From the NCBI RefSeq assembly GCF_964355755.1, contig NC_092674.1, forward strand, positions 31,608,001 through 31,672,000: DNA of 64,000 nucleotides, given 5' to 3'. Source of the stretch: Antedon mediterranea (Eukaryota > Echinodermata > Crinoidea > Comatulida > Antedonidae). The notes below the pieces were generated by a model that was given only the letters and a program-made list of their open reading frames with translations, did no database searches and was not told the DNA's origin. Within the stretch, counting starts at the first letter, position 1. Each line of letters begins with the position of its first letter. Shown piece by piece: positions 1 through 13,500 of the stretch. The position numbers and the translations under genes were made by a program.

Positions 1-1249
1 GCCAAATTTGTGTTTTTGACAAATTTTGTCCTTTTTTAAGGTTTTTTAAAATGGATATTGGCACTACTTTGATGAGCGATATTTTTGTGTTGTTCATTTA
101 ATTATAAAAAATAATTAGTGTATGCATAATAACAATGCATTGTGTACCTGTTTCAAATTTTTTTATTTTTTTTTATTTCATACTTTGGGAGATACCATTT
201 ATTTAAAAAGGGGTGTTTTTTTAAATTGTTCAATGCAACTAAACTTTACTTCACCATAACGCCTAAAGTGGTGTATTTTTTTAGCTGATTTATTACAAAT
301 AGGTAGTTCTAATGTTTAATAATTGATTTCTAAAATAAAATACTGGGGTAAATTTAAAATCTACAAGCAGTGTTGCGAGAAACATAGGCATTTTTATATT
401 AAAAAAAACATGGTATATTAGTAAAAACATTTTATTTTCTTTGATTATTTGATTTGAAACTCATTGGTCAGAAAAATTCTTAATGTTTTATATAGTTCTA
501 GTTGTGTTGTGAGAAAAAAAATTAATTTTTAATTATAGATTCTGTAATTCCCAGTTTTAATGTCATTTTATATGTTATATCCTCTGGAAATTTGAATAAA
601 TTATCAGATCGTTGTGAATTTTAATCTTTGCTACAGATTACTCCTCTCTTATTTTGAAGCTCCTCTTTCATTTGTTTACTTCTTTTATTTGCTAACCTAA
701 GCAGATCCCATATGCCCATCCACCACCACTTTCGACTACCACCCCTCCCCACCCCCACCCCGACTATAACCACAAAAAGATAAACTGCAACACTTTGGTC
801 GATCATCCACTATAGAGTGTCAAATGCATGCATTCAAGCACCACCCACACTGCCGCTACTATCGCCCCAATGAATAGACGGATTCAAACTCCTCCATCCA
901 ACCACCTCCCCCTTTTCTCCAAGCCCCCACCCACCCCAAGTTAAAAATTGCAATGCAAAAGATAGGACATATAGTTAAGTTTTTAGACCCTCGCCTTCAA
1001 CCACCTAACTATTTAAAAGTCCTGGATCCACCACTTTCCCCTCCCCAAAATAGAACCAATCAAAAGTCAATGATATACTCAGGTATGTTAATGCTACATA
1101 ACAAATATTGAAGCCCTGATTTGAAATTTCATTTCATTTAAGGTCAGCATGTAAAATATCACACTTTATTATTAAATATTGGTTTTAAATTCTATATTTT
1201 TTTTACTGTGATGGTTGGATTCAGTAATAATTATTAATTAATAATTATC

Positions 1250-2900
1250 TGATAATTATTTAATTTCCCTTAGTTATGCATAGCAACAGTTACTATGGTA
1301 ACTAAAAATGAGATATTCTTTAGATTTTGCATATTTATCTCATACAAATTTAAATTTGTAGATTATTAGCAGGCATGCCTTATTTGCATTTTCAAATTAC
1401 CGTTTCACAAGGTCATATTCGTAAGCACTTTCTTCTGTGATTATTTTTATTCATGAAAACCCCATATTTTATTTACAGCGGCCACCTCCCTTAACGGACG
1501 CACTTTGAAAAGCCTGTTTGTTCTTCCTATCTAATTAGTGCATTTGGTGCTTACCGTAAGCAGCTGCGAGCACCTTTTTATACTAAAAATGAGATTTTTT
1601 GTAAGCGGCCAATCGAAAAATGTGATACTTATTGCATGGACCTATGAATTAGAGGTGCATGTTTATTGTATTTCTTTATATATTAGCTTTATTTTGAAGA
1701 GGTTTTAAAAACATTACTGTGAAGAGATGAGAAAACTACACAGATTTTGACCGACCATTTTTCATATGATAAAAGTTTTTAAAATTTGTCTGAAAATGCT
1801 AAAAAATACTAAACCACCTGATTATAAATAATAATATGCCTACAATTAGCTGGAAAATTGAGAGGCTCGTTTCGTTAAGAATATCGTATATAGCCATAAT
1901 AAGTGATTTTGGCCCTTTATCGGCAGAACCTCCCGTAAGGGGTCACCGCCCGTAAGCGGCCACTTTTCCAGGTCCCGAGGGTGGCCACTTACGGGAGGTT
2001 CAACTGTATTTAACAAAACAATTATCCTTAGTTACGCATAGAAACAGGTTCTAAGATAACATAAATAATACATTTTGACATAACTTGACCCAAAAAATTT
2101 TTTTCACAAGGTCAGACATTTTCTGGGATTCAGTAGATAAGTAAATTTGGGAAAAGGTAGTAAAGCTATGTAATCAATTGTTTGTAGTCATGAAACCCCA
2201 TATTAAAAATATTGTACTTAGTTACGTATAGAAACAGTTGCTACAATACACTATAGGTAAAATGTTGATGTCATTTGACCTCAATATGTAAAATTTTTAT
2301 TTTTTCATGAAACTCCATATTTAATTTTTTTTTAAAATATCATTTGTTACGTAAACAGGTTTAAGATAACACTAAAGGTCATTTTTTTTTACCTTTATTC
2401 AGATTCGTCAAGACTTTCTTTCTGAGATTATTAGGATTCAGTATTTAAAGTAAATTTGGCAAAAAGTAGAAATGTAAAACTATGTAGAAAAAATGTTTTT
2501 TATTTATGAAAAACCCCTTATTTTTTTTAAATTTTCGCATAGAAACAGTTACTATGGTAAAATGTTGACCTCAAAATGAATGAATTTACAAGGTCAAGTT
2601 TGTCATTAATGGAATGCAGTAGAAGTAAAATTGAGAAACATGTACAAATGCAATCAATTCTTTGTATTTATAAAAACGCCATTTTTTACGTTTTTTAAAA
2701 ATTACTTTCCTTAGTTACACATAGAAATGGTTGCTAAGGTAACACTATAGGTAAAATATGAAAATTGTTGAGAATTGTTATGAACTATCTTGTAAATTTT
2801 GATCAAACATTAATAGTTGTAGTAAAGTGGGGACCTGTCCTGTTTTACAATCTGACCCCTTTTGACCTCAAATGACCTATTTACAAGGTCAGATTTTTTG
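1250..2900. repeat. Degenerate medium-length repeat, about six copies
   Basis: Copies of a sequence containing CCTTAGTTACGCATAGAAAC, followed by GGTAACACTATAGGTAAAA and TTTACAAGGTCA, recur near 1270, 2025, 2215, 2340, 2535 and 2700, with 130-200 bp spacing in the later part. Copies differ by many substitutions and small indels, so the array is old. No coding potential. Confidence 0.55.
1477..2008. mobile_element. Fragment of a pogo/Tigger-like DNA element (tentative)
   Basis: The 3' part carries a perfect 14-bp inverted pair, GAACCTCCCGTAAG at 1926-1939 and its complement at 1988-2001, within GGCCAC/CCGTAAG-rich sequence typical of pogo/Tigger terminal repeats. A related GCGGCCACCTCCCTTAACGG block sits at about 1478. 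No transposase reading frame. Family assignment rests on resemblance only. Confidence 0.35.
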
Positions 2901-3811
2901 GGAGGTCTTTCTGTATCTCTTTACACAAAATAGATTTAAAAATTTATAAAAACCATTGACTCAATTATTTCCAAGTTTAACATTATTTTCCATCAACTAA
3001 ATATTTCAATGCAAAATACTGTTTTTCTGGCAATTAATTGAAATAAACCTGGCAACACATTCTCCTATTTTATCTAAACTATTCGTATGACTCTAGTAGC
3101 AATATGACAAGCCATATATACATTTTATTATTGGATTAGCCATATTTAAATTGTGTTTCATGTGTTTTGTTTGTTGATATTTTGTTATATTTTTTGCATT
3201 TTTCGTATTTTCCTGGCAACACAAAACCTATGTACGAAATTTACCCCAGTGTTTTTTTTGTGATTATTGTTGAAAAACCTATTGACTATCAAATTAAAAA
3301 ACCTCATTGATTTAAAAACACCACTTTGGAAGTTATAGGTACATTTATGAGGTATACTTTTATAAAAAAAATATTTTTTAAAAACACCCCTTTTTAAAAT
3401 AATGGTATCAACCAAACTCCATTTTGTAATTTATTTTTTTTCTACATTAAATGGAACTCAATACATGTTGTTTACACTGCTATAAACAAAAACTGTATAA
3501 TGTAAGTATTTTTTGGTTAAAATAAGTATACAAGTTTGTACTTTTTCACTATAGAAAATCTGTGAAAAATGACAAAAACATCAAAATTTGGATAATTTAC
3601 CGTTGTCATGGCAACGGAGGCTAAAAATTAAAATGAATGTTGTAGATATGCTTTTTATTGAAATGTCTATTCATGGTAAAAATTTGAGAGAAATCCATTG
3701 TTTTACATCTGCCACCAAATCTTTGATTTTTACAGACAATGGCTCTTAATATCATTCCCTCGGGGATGTCAAATCTTATATTTAACCTCTAAGCAGTCAA
3801 TATCTGTATAA

Positions 3812-4050
3812 TAGTTTTAGTTTATAACATGATTGAAATGGTATATTACATGATGGTTTTAGTTTATAATATGATTGAAATGGTATATTACATGATAGTT
3901 TTAGTTTATAACATGATTGAAATGGTATATTACATGATGGTTTTAGTTTATAACATGATTGAAATGGTATACTTTACATGATGGTTTTAGTTTATAACAT
4001 GATTGAAATGGTATATTACATGATGGTTTTAGTTTTATAACATGATTGAC
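3812..4050. repeat. 42-bp minisatellite, six copies
   Basis: The word GTTTTAGTTTATAACATGAT restarts at 3814, 3856, 3898, 3940, 3984 and 4026, so the period is 42 bp with one 2-bp insertion. Copies are nearly identical. It lies in the presumed intron before the first visible receptor-1 exon. Confidence 0.85.
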
Positions 4051-4562
4051 AGCTGTAACTGGTAATTCGACAAACGTGCGAAATATCTATTTTGATTAAA
4101 CGCGGTATGGCATTACCAGGTACACTTTACGCTACAAACTCCTCTTAGCCACTATAATTTTAACCAACGTAATCCGAATTAATTGTATCTCATCCGATAA
4201 TTAGATAGATGAGGTATAATTCTGTCCCCAGTAAATTGAAATTCTTAGTACGGTTCACTGTTGGTCAATCGACAGTAATTTCAACATTACCATCAATATT
4301 GTTTTGAATACAAACAACCGAATACCGTCACAACCGCCATATTACGATTCTGTCGCTTGCTTCATGCTCACGATACAATGTTTTATTCACAATATTTTAA
4401 TATCTGACATTAGACCTGATACCCAGAATATGTAAAAGTCAATAGATTATGTGGATACAAAAGCTAAAAATGAGAGTGAGACGTAGTAAGCCTACTATGA
4501 TATTTTCAATACCATTTTATTATATACAAATGTACCTATTGTATTTTACATTCTTCTTGCAG

Positions 4563-7500
4563 TTATCCTATGCCTCTACATCCGTAGCCCTGTCCAAACG
4601 AGAACTTTACCCAACGTTTTTCAGAACTGTTTCTCCAGACACATCTCAAGGCAGTGCGCTTGGAGCTTTACTAGTTCACTTCAATTGGACAACAGTTGCC
4701 AGCCTGACATACGACATTGAATTTTACTCACTTGTATGTCAATTCATTTCGTTCATCTTCTTCTAACTTTGCATTAAATTGAACGGATATTTATTTTCTA
4801 GAAGATCCGTTTATCCGGCTACACGTGTATTAAGAGTTTTCGATTTATCAGATTTAGAGTAACGAACCGTTTCCTTATGCATTCATCAATCACGCACTTA
4901 ATAGAAATATGATGCCAGAAGAAGAAATTTCCATTGACAAGTAATTTTTTTATGAAGAAAGTGAAACATTATAACATTCCATTTCCTAAAAATGATTCCT
5001 TGTGTAGTTTTATGTCAAACAATAATAGAAAAAATTAATGCATTATTACTCATACTAAAAGGAGATGCCTTCATATAGATTATTTTTCCTCTGCATGGAA
5101 ATTGTCACAATCTTTTTTAGTTGACAAATTCTACTTATTCTAATACCAAAAACATAGTATTATTTACAGAATAGAATTTTAAAGCTTATTTATTATTCCA
5201 AGACCAAAATTATGGGTACATTTTGAATTATGTTAAATATTAAATAATACTTCAGCATTATAGTAAATTGTCTGAAAACGTCCTCTACACTTTTACAGGT
5301 ACTGTATACAACTGTATAAACTAGGATAACATGGAAATATAGGAAAAGTCATTAGAAAGTTTGTTTGGAGCTATTGTTTATTTTATAAAATTATTCAAAC
5401 TGTTTAAATCTATTAATTCTATTAATTCAATTAAAGCTATGCATTATTTTTAGGCTGCAAGAGAGATAATAAACTTAATTGAGTCAACTGGTGTTGTAGA
5501 ATTTGCAACAAAAGCATCATTTGTGGATGACCCAGGTGCGGAACTAGACAAAATAAAGGTTAGAAATAACATAACTCATCATTTCTTACCGAATCAGCTG
5601 GTAAGAGACTTAGTTACTCGTTGCTTTTAGTGAATCGTGTTTAAGAATTGAAAGCTTATCTAATACCACAGAGATGGTTAGCAGCCATGTAGTAAATAAA
5701 TAAAGTCTTAACAAGGATAATAAAATAATCAAGGATAAAAAAATCTGTAACGTAATAAAAGGAATGCGTACAGAAAAACAAAACCAATATCGTTTAAGTG
5801 AATCTAAAAAAACTTTATAGAAAATGACAAACGGATTTCAAAGATTAAGAGTAAAACTATGTTATCATTCTAAAACAAACTATAGTTAAGATAATATTCC
5901 TAATATTATGCTTATGTCAACGGATATTAGAATTTGAGAAAGAAGAATTAATCAATACGGTTGATAGTCAATGTGAAGTGACTGTAGGTTTTGAAGCAAT
6001 GTTATTGCATTTGCTTTGATGAACACTTTGCTGAAGAGAAATTAAACAACAACAAATGTTTGTATAAGCGTGTGACTCAATTGCTCTGGAAATCACCATG
6101 AAAAAATTAACGACAGCTCTAGGTTTGAATAACAATACAGAACTCGAAAGTAATTCCAGTTAGTGTACTCGTTACTGCTATATACAGACAATTGGCAATA
6201 GCAAGAACATTAGAAACTACAAAATAACAATAATCTTGAAAATACAAAGAAATCAATAAAAAAATATATATAAAATCGGTACACAGTTAAAATTACTGGA
6301 GAACCGATTCTATGGCACGGAATTGAATTATACTAAAATCTATTCAACAGCGATGATGTTACAAAGATACAGCTATGATTCCCTTATCTATAATAGTATG
6401 TAGGCCTACTTCGAATACCATGTATGTTAGAATGATGAATTTATAATTGAGTTATTATATAGAATATTTAATATGCCGTTACTTGTCTTAAACGATCAAT
6501 CTCAACTAGTTCGTTGATCATACCGAAATATACACAGAATTAACCTTTGGCCCATTCTCCTCACTAAACGTGCGTTTTAACGCCTCGAGCTTCAATATCC
6601 ACTTGCGTTCAATATAGTAACTCGCTCTAACCAACTACCGTGTAGTGTAATAGATTTCACAATTTAGCCTCGATAATAATGTTATTGTAAGTACTCAGGA
6701 CTAATTAGTTTGTACTGATTTTGATATTATACACAGATTGTGATGTTTTTATAAATGTAATATTGCAAGACAGACATTTCAGAGGCAAAACGTAAGCCAT
6801 TTAAAGACTAACCTCACATATTAAAATGAATCAAATTCTATTATGTTTAAAAAAATATGACGTGGCAGTCTTTTTAAATTAAAAGTTTAACATGCCCTCT
6901 TTTATTAAAATACATTAGATCAATAAAGAACATATTATTATCCATGGAAATCAAAAGAATTAAAAACACAGAATATAGGCCTAAGTACAGACTAATAGTC
7001 TGTTCTTAGGCCTATAGCAATGTAAGTAAAGTTTGTGATTTTAAATTTCAATTTTGTTTTTGACAGGAACAAGATCGTCGAATAATTATTGGTACGTTTG
7101 GTCAAAAAGAGGCAAGAAAGGTGTTCTGTGAGGTGAATATATTCTACATTAATAATTTATGTAGCTGTCAATAAAAAAATAGAATAAATGACAATATTGT
7201 TTGTCCACACAAAAAAGGAGAAACCCATTATATTAGATTAGTTCGGCGCCGCTCAGAACAGTTCTGTCATCATCATTCCGTTCAAGTTATTAAACACGGA
7301 AAACAATAACATCAAAACAGTTAGCAAATAATAGGTATTCTATTTTTATAAAGGACTTTTTCAAATGGCTAATTTGGATGGCTTACATCCTAACTTTCAT
7401 TCTGATTACATTATCACACTATCATCATCATCATAATCATCATTATAATCATCATCATCATCAACATCATCATAATAATAATCATCCCCATCATCATCAT

Positions 7501-10500
7501 CTTTATCACTTTTATCATCATCAACATCATCATAATAATAATCATCCCCATCATCATCATCTTTATCTCCTTTATCATCATTATTATTATCATCATCTTC
7601 ATCATCAATATCATCATCAACATCATTACCAACATTATCATCGTCTTCATCATCATCATCATCACCAACATCATCATCTTTATCATCATCAACATCATCA
7701 ACGTCATCATCAACATCATCATCATCATCATCAATAGCATCATCGTCATCATCAACATCATCACGAACAGCAGCCCTATATTCAACATAATATCACCAAA
7801 CTAATACAGCAAGACATTTTAGTGATTTATGAAACGGAGTATTTTAAAACCCATAGTGCCAAATATCTAACTATGCATTGTTTATTTCATTATGTTTAAG
7901 TTAAAAGATGCTGCAGTAGTAAGCCATGTGCTAAAAAAAGATATCTTACACACCCTCCAATTCAGAGATTCCGAGTTTAGAGAATGAAAGTACAGCCATT
8001 TATAGCAGCATTTCCCTTGGCTATTTACAACGAATTAAACATCACTGGTTTCGATCGTATAACGCTGATCAATTATTAATAACAGCAAGTGGGGATCCAT
8101 TTAGCTGATGAAATATCACTGGAGGCATCATATGCTATAAATCCTTTGCGGTACTTATATGATTCAGCTTCCCACCCATGAGTATAAATAATTAGTACTT
8201 CTGGGATTTGGATGTTACAATAATGTTATTAAATTTACGCTGAGTATTACGGTTTAATAACAATGCCAGAGACCAGGTTCATAGCAAATGCATATCAGAA
8301 CTATTTTCCAATCTTTTTACAAAATCGTTTACTTTACATTTTAACAAGCATCATAAGCTTTTTATATCCCGTGGAAAAATAAATGTTAACAGCTGAAATA
8401 AATTTTGAAAACACTTTAAATTTCCGCACGTTTGTAAAATGCAAAACATAATGCTAACAAGAGGTCTAAAACTGTTTAATTATTATAGGTTAAAAGTTCG
8501 TTTATAACTTTACGGCTTCATAATAGATTATTATGATTGATCAGTTTACCCCAAGTATTGACTTGACTGATGACTATAACCAAGTTCAAAGCTGTTTTGC
8601 TATTGCCTATACGTAATGACGACGTTAAACAACTGTAACCATTCTCAACTACAAGAGTTTAAAGTAGATTTTATTCCAAATCTCGAATAGAATGAAAGTC
8701 TTAACAACTACATCCAGTTATATCTACCATAATTTCACCAGCTCGTAGCCATGAGTGTTTATGAAATTCGTTTTCCCACAATAAGGGGCAAACATCGTTA
8801 TTAGCTCATCTCAGCAAAAAGAGGATTCGAACCTTAACTCTAAACCTGAATGGAAAGTACACAATTATCTTACAGTTAGTATAATAATTCTACCATATTT
8901 CTTGTAAGAATGTGCTTACGATCGACCTTCTTATAACAATCAAGAGAATCGTATAAAGGAAATTAAAACATTTTAAAGTATAAATCTTATTTTAAATTAA
9001 AATAATATAAACTTGAGGCTGTATTATTAGTAGAAATTATCATTGGAATAATTAAAACAAATTCAAATGTCATTTGAAGTCATAATAATATATAAAATTA
9101 TGTAAACGCATTTACGAGACAAAAATAAATTATTTCTGATAGTCATTAACGTTTTAATACATTTTATTTAATTGAATCAACATAAAATATGGAATTATTA
9201 CTTAAACAAGTTGTGAACTGTAGTATTCAAAAAACGTTCCTGGCTGGGTCGGAACCTCCTTGCTGGTGGACCGCATAGAATGTAATCACGATTATTGGAA
9301 ATAGTTATTGCCATTTCTCCTTACCCGTCTGGTGTATCTCTTAACATTTTACCCGACATAATTACGATTTGAAGCGGATTTTTTTTTATAATGATTCATG
9401 GACTATGCATTTTGTTTTTATACAGTGTCATTTTTGTCTGATCTTTTAATAACTATAATGTATGTAATCCATAAAATGTGTAACACATTGTTGATATCCG
9501 ATTATACTATATATTTTACCACCATGTTACCATCGTATCTCTTCAATTAACTGATCGGTTGTCGATAACATGAGGTTTATAATAACATGTAAATCTTCTT
9601 TAACTGTTTTTGTAATGTTAAACCAATGTTTGTATTGTAAAATCTGCAGTCACACACATCTGCAGAAAATCAATGCTGTTTTGATATACTAACGAACATT
9701 AATTATGCTAACTACATTATTTGCTGGTTTCAGTTTTATTTTCCAATACAGTAAATACAATAATTAATTTCTTTATAAACAAGATGAACATCTTTTAAAA
9801 TGATCAGGAAATCAGCGTGATAATATTTGTTAATATAGAGAAAATTGCCGCTCAAACGTATACCATAGAAAATTTCTTCTCCCATAAGGTTTGCCTGTAC
9901 TCAGTTGAAAAAGGTCCAACAATGATTTTAGTGGATACAACATTTTAAGTGTTTTCTTTTGTATAGGCATACAGACGCGGAATGCACAAGAGCAAATACG
10001 TGTGGCTTCTGATTGGCTGGTACAGCAAGGAATGGTGGCGCGAAACAGACAATATAGAGTGTACGCAGCAGGAACTAATGCAGGCCACGAATAATGTATT
10101 TTTTATTGATAGTTTGAATTTAGGGATTGAAGATAAACCGTCAGTTTCAGGTTTGGTAAGTCACAGTATACGTCATCATTCTAATTATGTTTATAAAAAT
10201 TACGTGTAGATAAAAATGATATTGTCCAATCTAATATTCTTTCTACATTATGATATTGAGGAAGATTTATTTGTTTAAATAAAGCCCACAAGGTATTATA
10301 TGAAGACGTGTTCTCTCATTCAATGGAAACAAAACTTGGAAAAAACATGTAGTTCAATGTCTAATAATGAATTCAACGTACTGTATGTAACCAAAATAAT
10401 AGTCACACATTCACTTTTTTTAAAATTTATACATTTCAGAAACCTTCAGAATTTGAAACACTATTTTCTAATGGATCAACCCGTCCAATAAGTCCACACG

Positions 10501-13500
10501 CACCGCAGACATTTGATGCGATTTGGACTATCTACCAAACACTGCGCAATACAATCACGGTGCTTGGCCGAAACCTATCATTAAGTCAGGAAGACACGAT
10601 CGATTTATTATCTAAGCTCAACTACAAAAACAATAGGCAAGTGCGTCATATTCTGATGCAGGAAATGGCAAAACAGAGTTTCGATGGAGTCTCGGTAATT
10701 ATAGAATTATCTTAATATGTGTTTGTTATGATATGAAATATGTTGTATTACTACAAAGAGTGGAACAACCTCGAGCCGAAAGGAGGCTCTGCTTATGTTA
10801 TTGTTAGAGATAATTACTGAAGAATCAACTTTCATTGCTCTACTATTCAATGTGTGGGATGCCTATATTCTCCGATTTACCTATAAACTACTATACTTGA
10901 AAAGTACTTTCTGAATGGGCAAGTTTAAAAAACTGTCATCAAAAGATGTGCTTAACCAAACCCACGTATTATTCATGTCCACACATGTATCTATGTCCAC
11001 ACATGTATCTATGTCCACACATGTATCTATGTCCACACATGTATCTATGTCCACACATGTATCTATGTCCACACATGTATCTATGTCCACACATGTATCT
11101 ATGTCCACATTTCTCTATGTCCTCCGTCATTATGTCCATATGTCCACATGGATTGTAATGTGCCCATGTCCACATGTCCATATACCCGCATATGCACAAA
11201 AGAGATTTGCATTATTAATGTTGATTTATTCTTATTACCATAAAGGGTACTGTTAGATTTGATGGACCGGATCGATTAGGAACAACAAGAATTCGACAAA
11301 AACAAGGTAATATTAATAACATGATTATAATGAAACTTCGGTGATAACAAATATATTCTAGCTGTGATTACATTCACGATTATTATATTAACCAGGTGAT
11401 GGCTTAGCGACGGTGGCGCTATTCTTTCCAGAAGACGGTGGTTATCTAGACTTTACTTATCCAGGATGTTCTCCAATAAAATGGCCAGGTACGAACACAT
11501 TATAAAACTTTCGTGAGAATGTACAATATCAATATTGATGTTAAGTAGAAAGATTAAATATACCAATAAACTCTATGGGTTGTTGTGTTTTTAATGTAGT
11601 AACATCAATGATAATGATCAAAATATTTTCTTTTAGAATACTAGATCGCGGATTTTAATTATTAATTTTCGTTTTATTTTCATTATTTTGTTAAAAATGT
11701 AATACTATTTTTGATCTGTTTTTGATCTGACAAAAGGTCGAATTCCCGTTGATGAGTTGACTTACGTAGAGAAACCTTTACACGTGTCTTCAAGTGCTTT
11801 GATTGTCATCAGCGTCATCAATGGAGTTGGTATTAGTGTTGCTTTGGCATTTCTCGGTTTCAACATTCGTTTTCGTAATGATAAGTAAGTCATCCCATAA
11901 CATACCAAAACATAAACACATACAGGTGTATTGTTAAAGGCGCATTTGATCTTCAATTTAAGATATATTGTTGACATTTTATGATATACTGAATTAATTA
12001 AAATTGTTGCGCTACTAACATGGATTTGTTGTTTGGTTTGTTTTTTAACAATAATAATAAATTTGCAATTATTCCATGCAAGAAATAACACGGGTAATTT
12101 AGCACGCTGTTTTTATCTATTGTGATTTAAATTCTACGTTTTTAACAATTGTACGCTGATGATTAATGCATTAAAAATTAAATGAAAATGTATAATTTAA
12201 TCAATTGATATCCTGTTTCGAGGCTAAACAAGATCTTATTTTAAATTGCCATACGGTATAGTACAATTGTTGATATTCATCAATCTAAGAATAAAACAAA
12301 TAAGTTTCATAATATGAATCCAAATTTAAGATATATTTTTTGCAGATCAATTAAAATGTCAAGTCCAAACTTAAACAATTGTATTGTGGTTGGATGTATA
12401 CTGGTGTACCTTTCTGTAATACTACAAGGACTTCACACCGAAATTGTTCCGGTTTCGTCGTTCGTTCCATTATGCACGGTAAGTCAACATTAGCTACTTA
12501 ACTCCAATATACTTGTTAAGTGATTATTGATGAGTGATTAACTAGGCATACTATCAAAATATCCTGTTAGTTAACTCACCAATCCTGCATTACTATTTTT
12601 GGATTTTGTAAATATGAACAGCCAATTTACTGAGTACTGCGTCTCGTGTAACCATGGTAATAAAATCTGCAAATATAATGACTCTCATCACTCGTGTTGT
12701 CGGTAATGAAACAAATCTACGATGTACAGTAAACAAAAAGCCCTTAATTAGTTTGATTTATCTAAAATGGAATGATGTTCATAATACTTCTATGGGTTCT
12801 AAAATGATAATACATCATACTATTTTAATACTGCTAAGTGAGTATGTTACTTTTTTTTTAAAGATGTTATTCTTACTTGGTACTAATAATGATATAATGG
12901 TTTTCATAATAAATAATTCTATATGTATTGTAAAATGAACCACGCAACGTGTAATTATAATTTTTAATAATAGCTACTTTTCCAATCCATTATAACGGAA
13001 CAACTAAAAAAATACATAAACATAAGCTGTAAAGGTTAAACATACAATGATTGTATTAGAAAAAAAATAATGGATCTAATATACCGAGACCTATCAGTTA
13101 AACATTGTCAAATGATGCGGGGGTTTAGTAGGCTAACCATGAAACATCTGTCAGTGAACCAAAATTTCCAAAACTTCCAATAATGTGTATTGATTTGTAT
13201 TAAACAAAAAAGAAATGAGTTTGTTTTTTGCCCTTTAATATCTAAACAAAACATTGCAATACAATAAACAAGAAATGAGTTTGTTTGTTGCCCTTTAATA
13301 TCTAAACAAAACATTGCAATACAATAAATAAGAAATGAGTTTGTTTGTTGCCCTTTAATATCTAAACAAAACATTGCAATACAATAAATAAGAAATGAGT
13401 TTGTTTGTTGCCCTTTAATATCTAAACAAAACATTGCAATACAATAAATAAGAAATGAGTTTGTTTGTTGCCCTTTAATATCTAAACAAAACATTGCAAT

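Larger units (their letters stand above)
1..4562. other. No exon recognised; decayed repeats
   Basis: Upstream of the first recognisable receptor-1 exon. No in-frame block resembling the missing signal peptide or first flytrap lobe was found. It holds degenerate repeats (1250-2900), a transposon-like fold-back sequence (about 1477-2008) and a 42-bp minisatellite (3812-4050); the rest is AT-rich with no clear feature. Confidence 0.6.

Noticed and set aside
7378-7788. His-rich (+) and Met-rich (-) frames
   Set aside because: Trinucleotide microsatellite readings with no other coding support.
10881-11256. Overlapping repeat-protein-like frames on both strands
   Set aside because: Produced by the 18-bp minisatellite.
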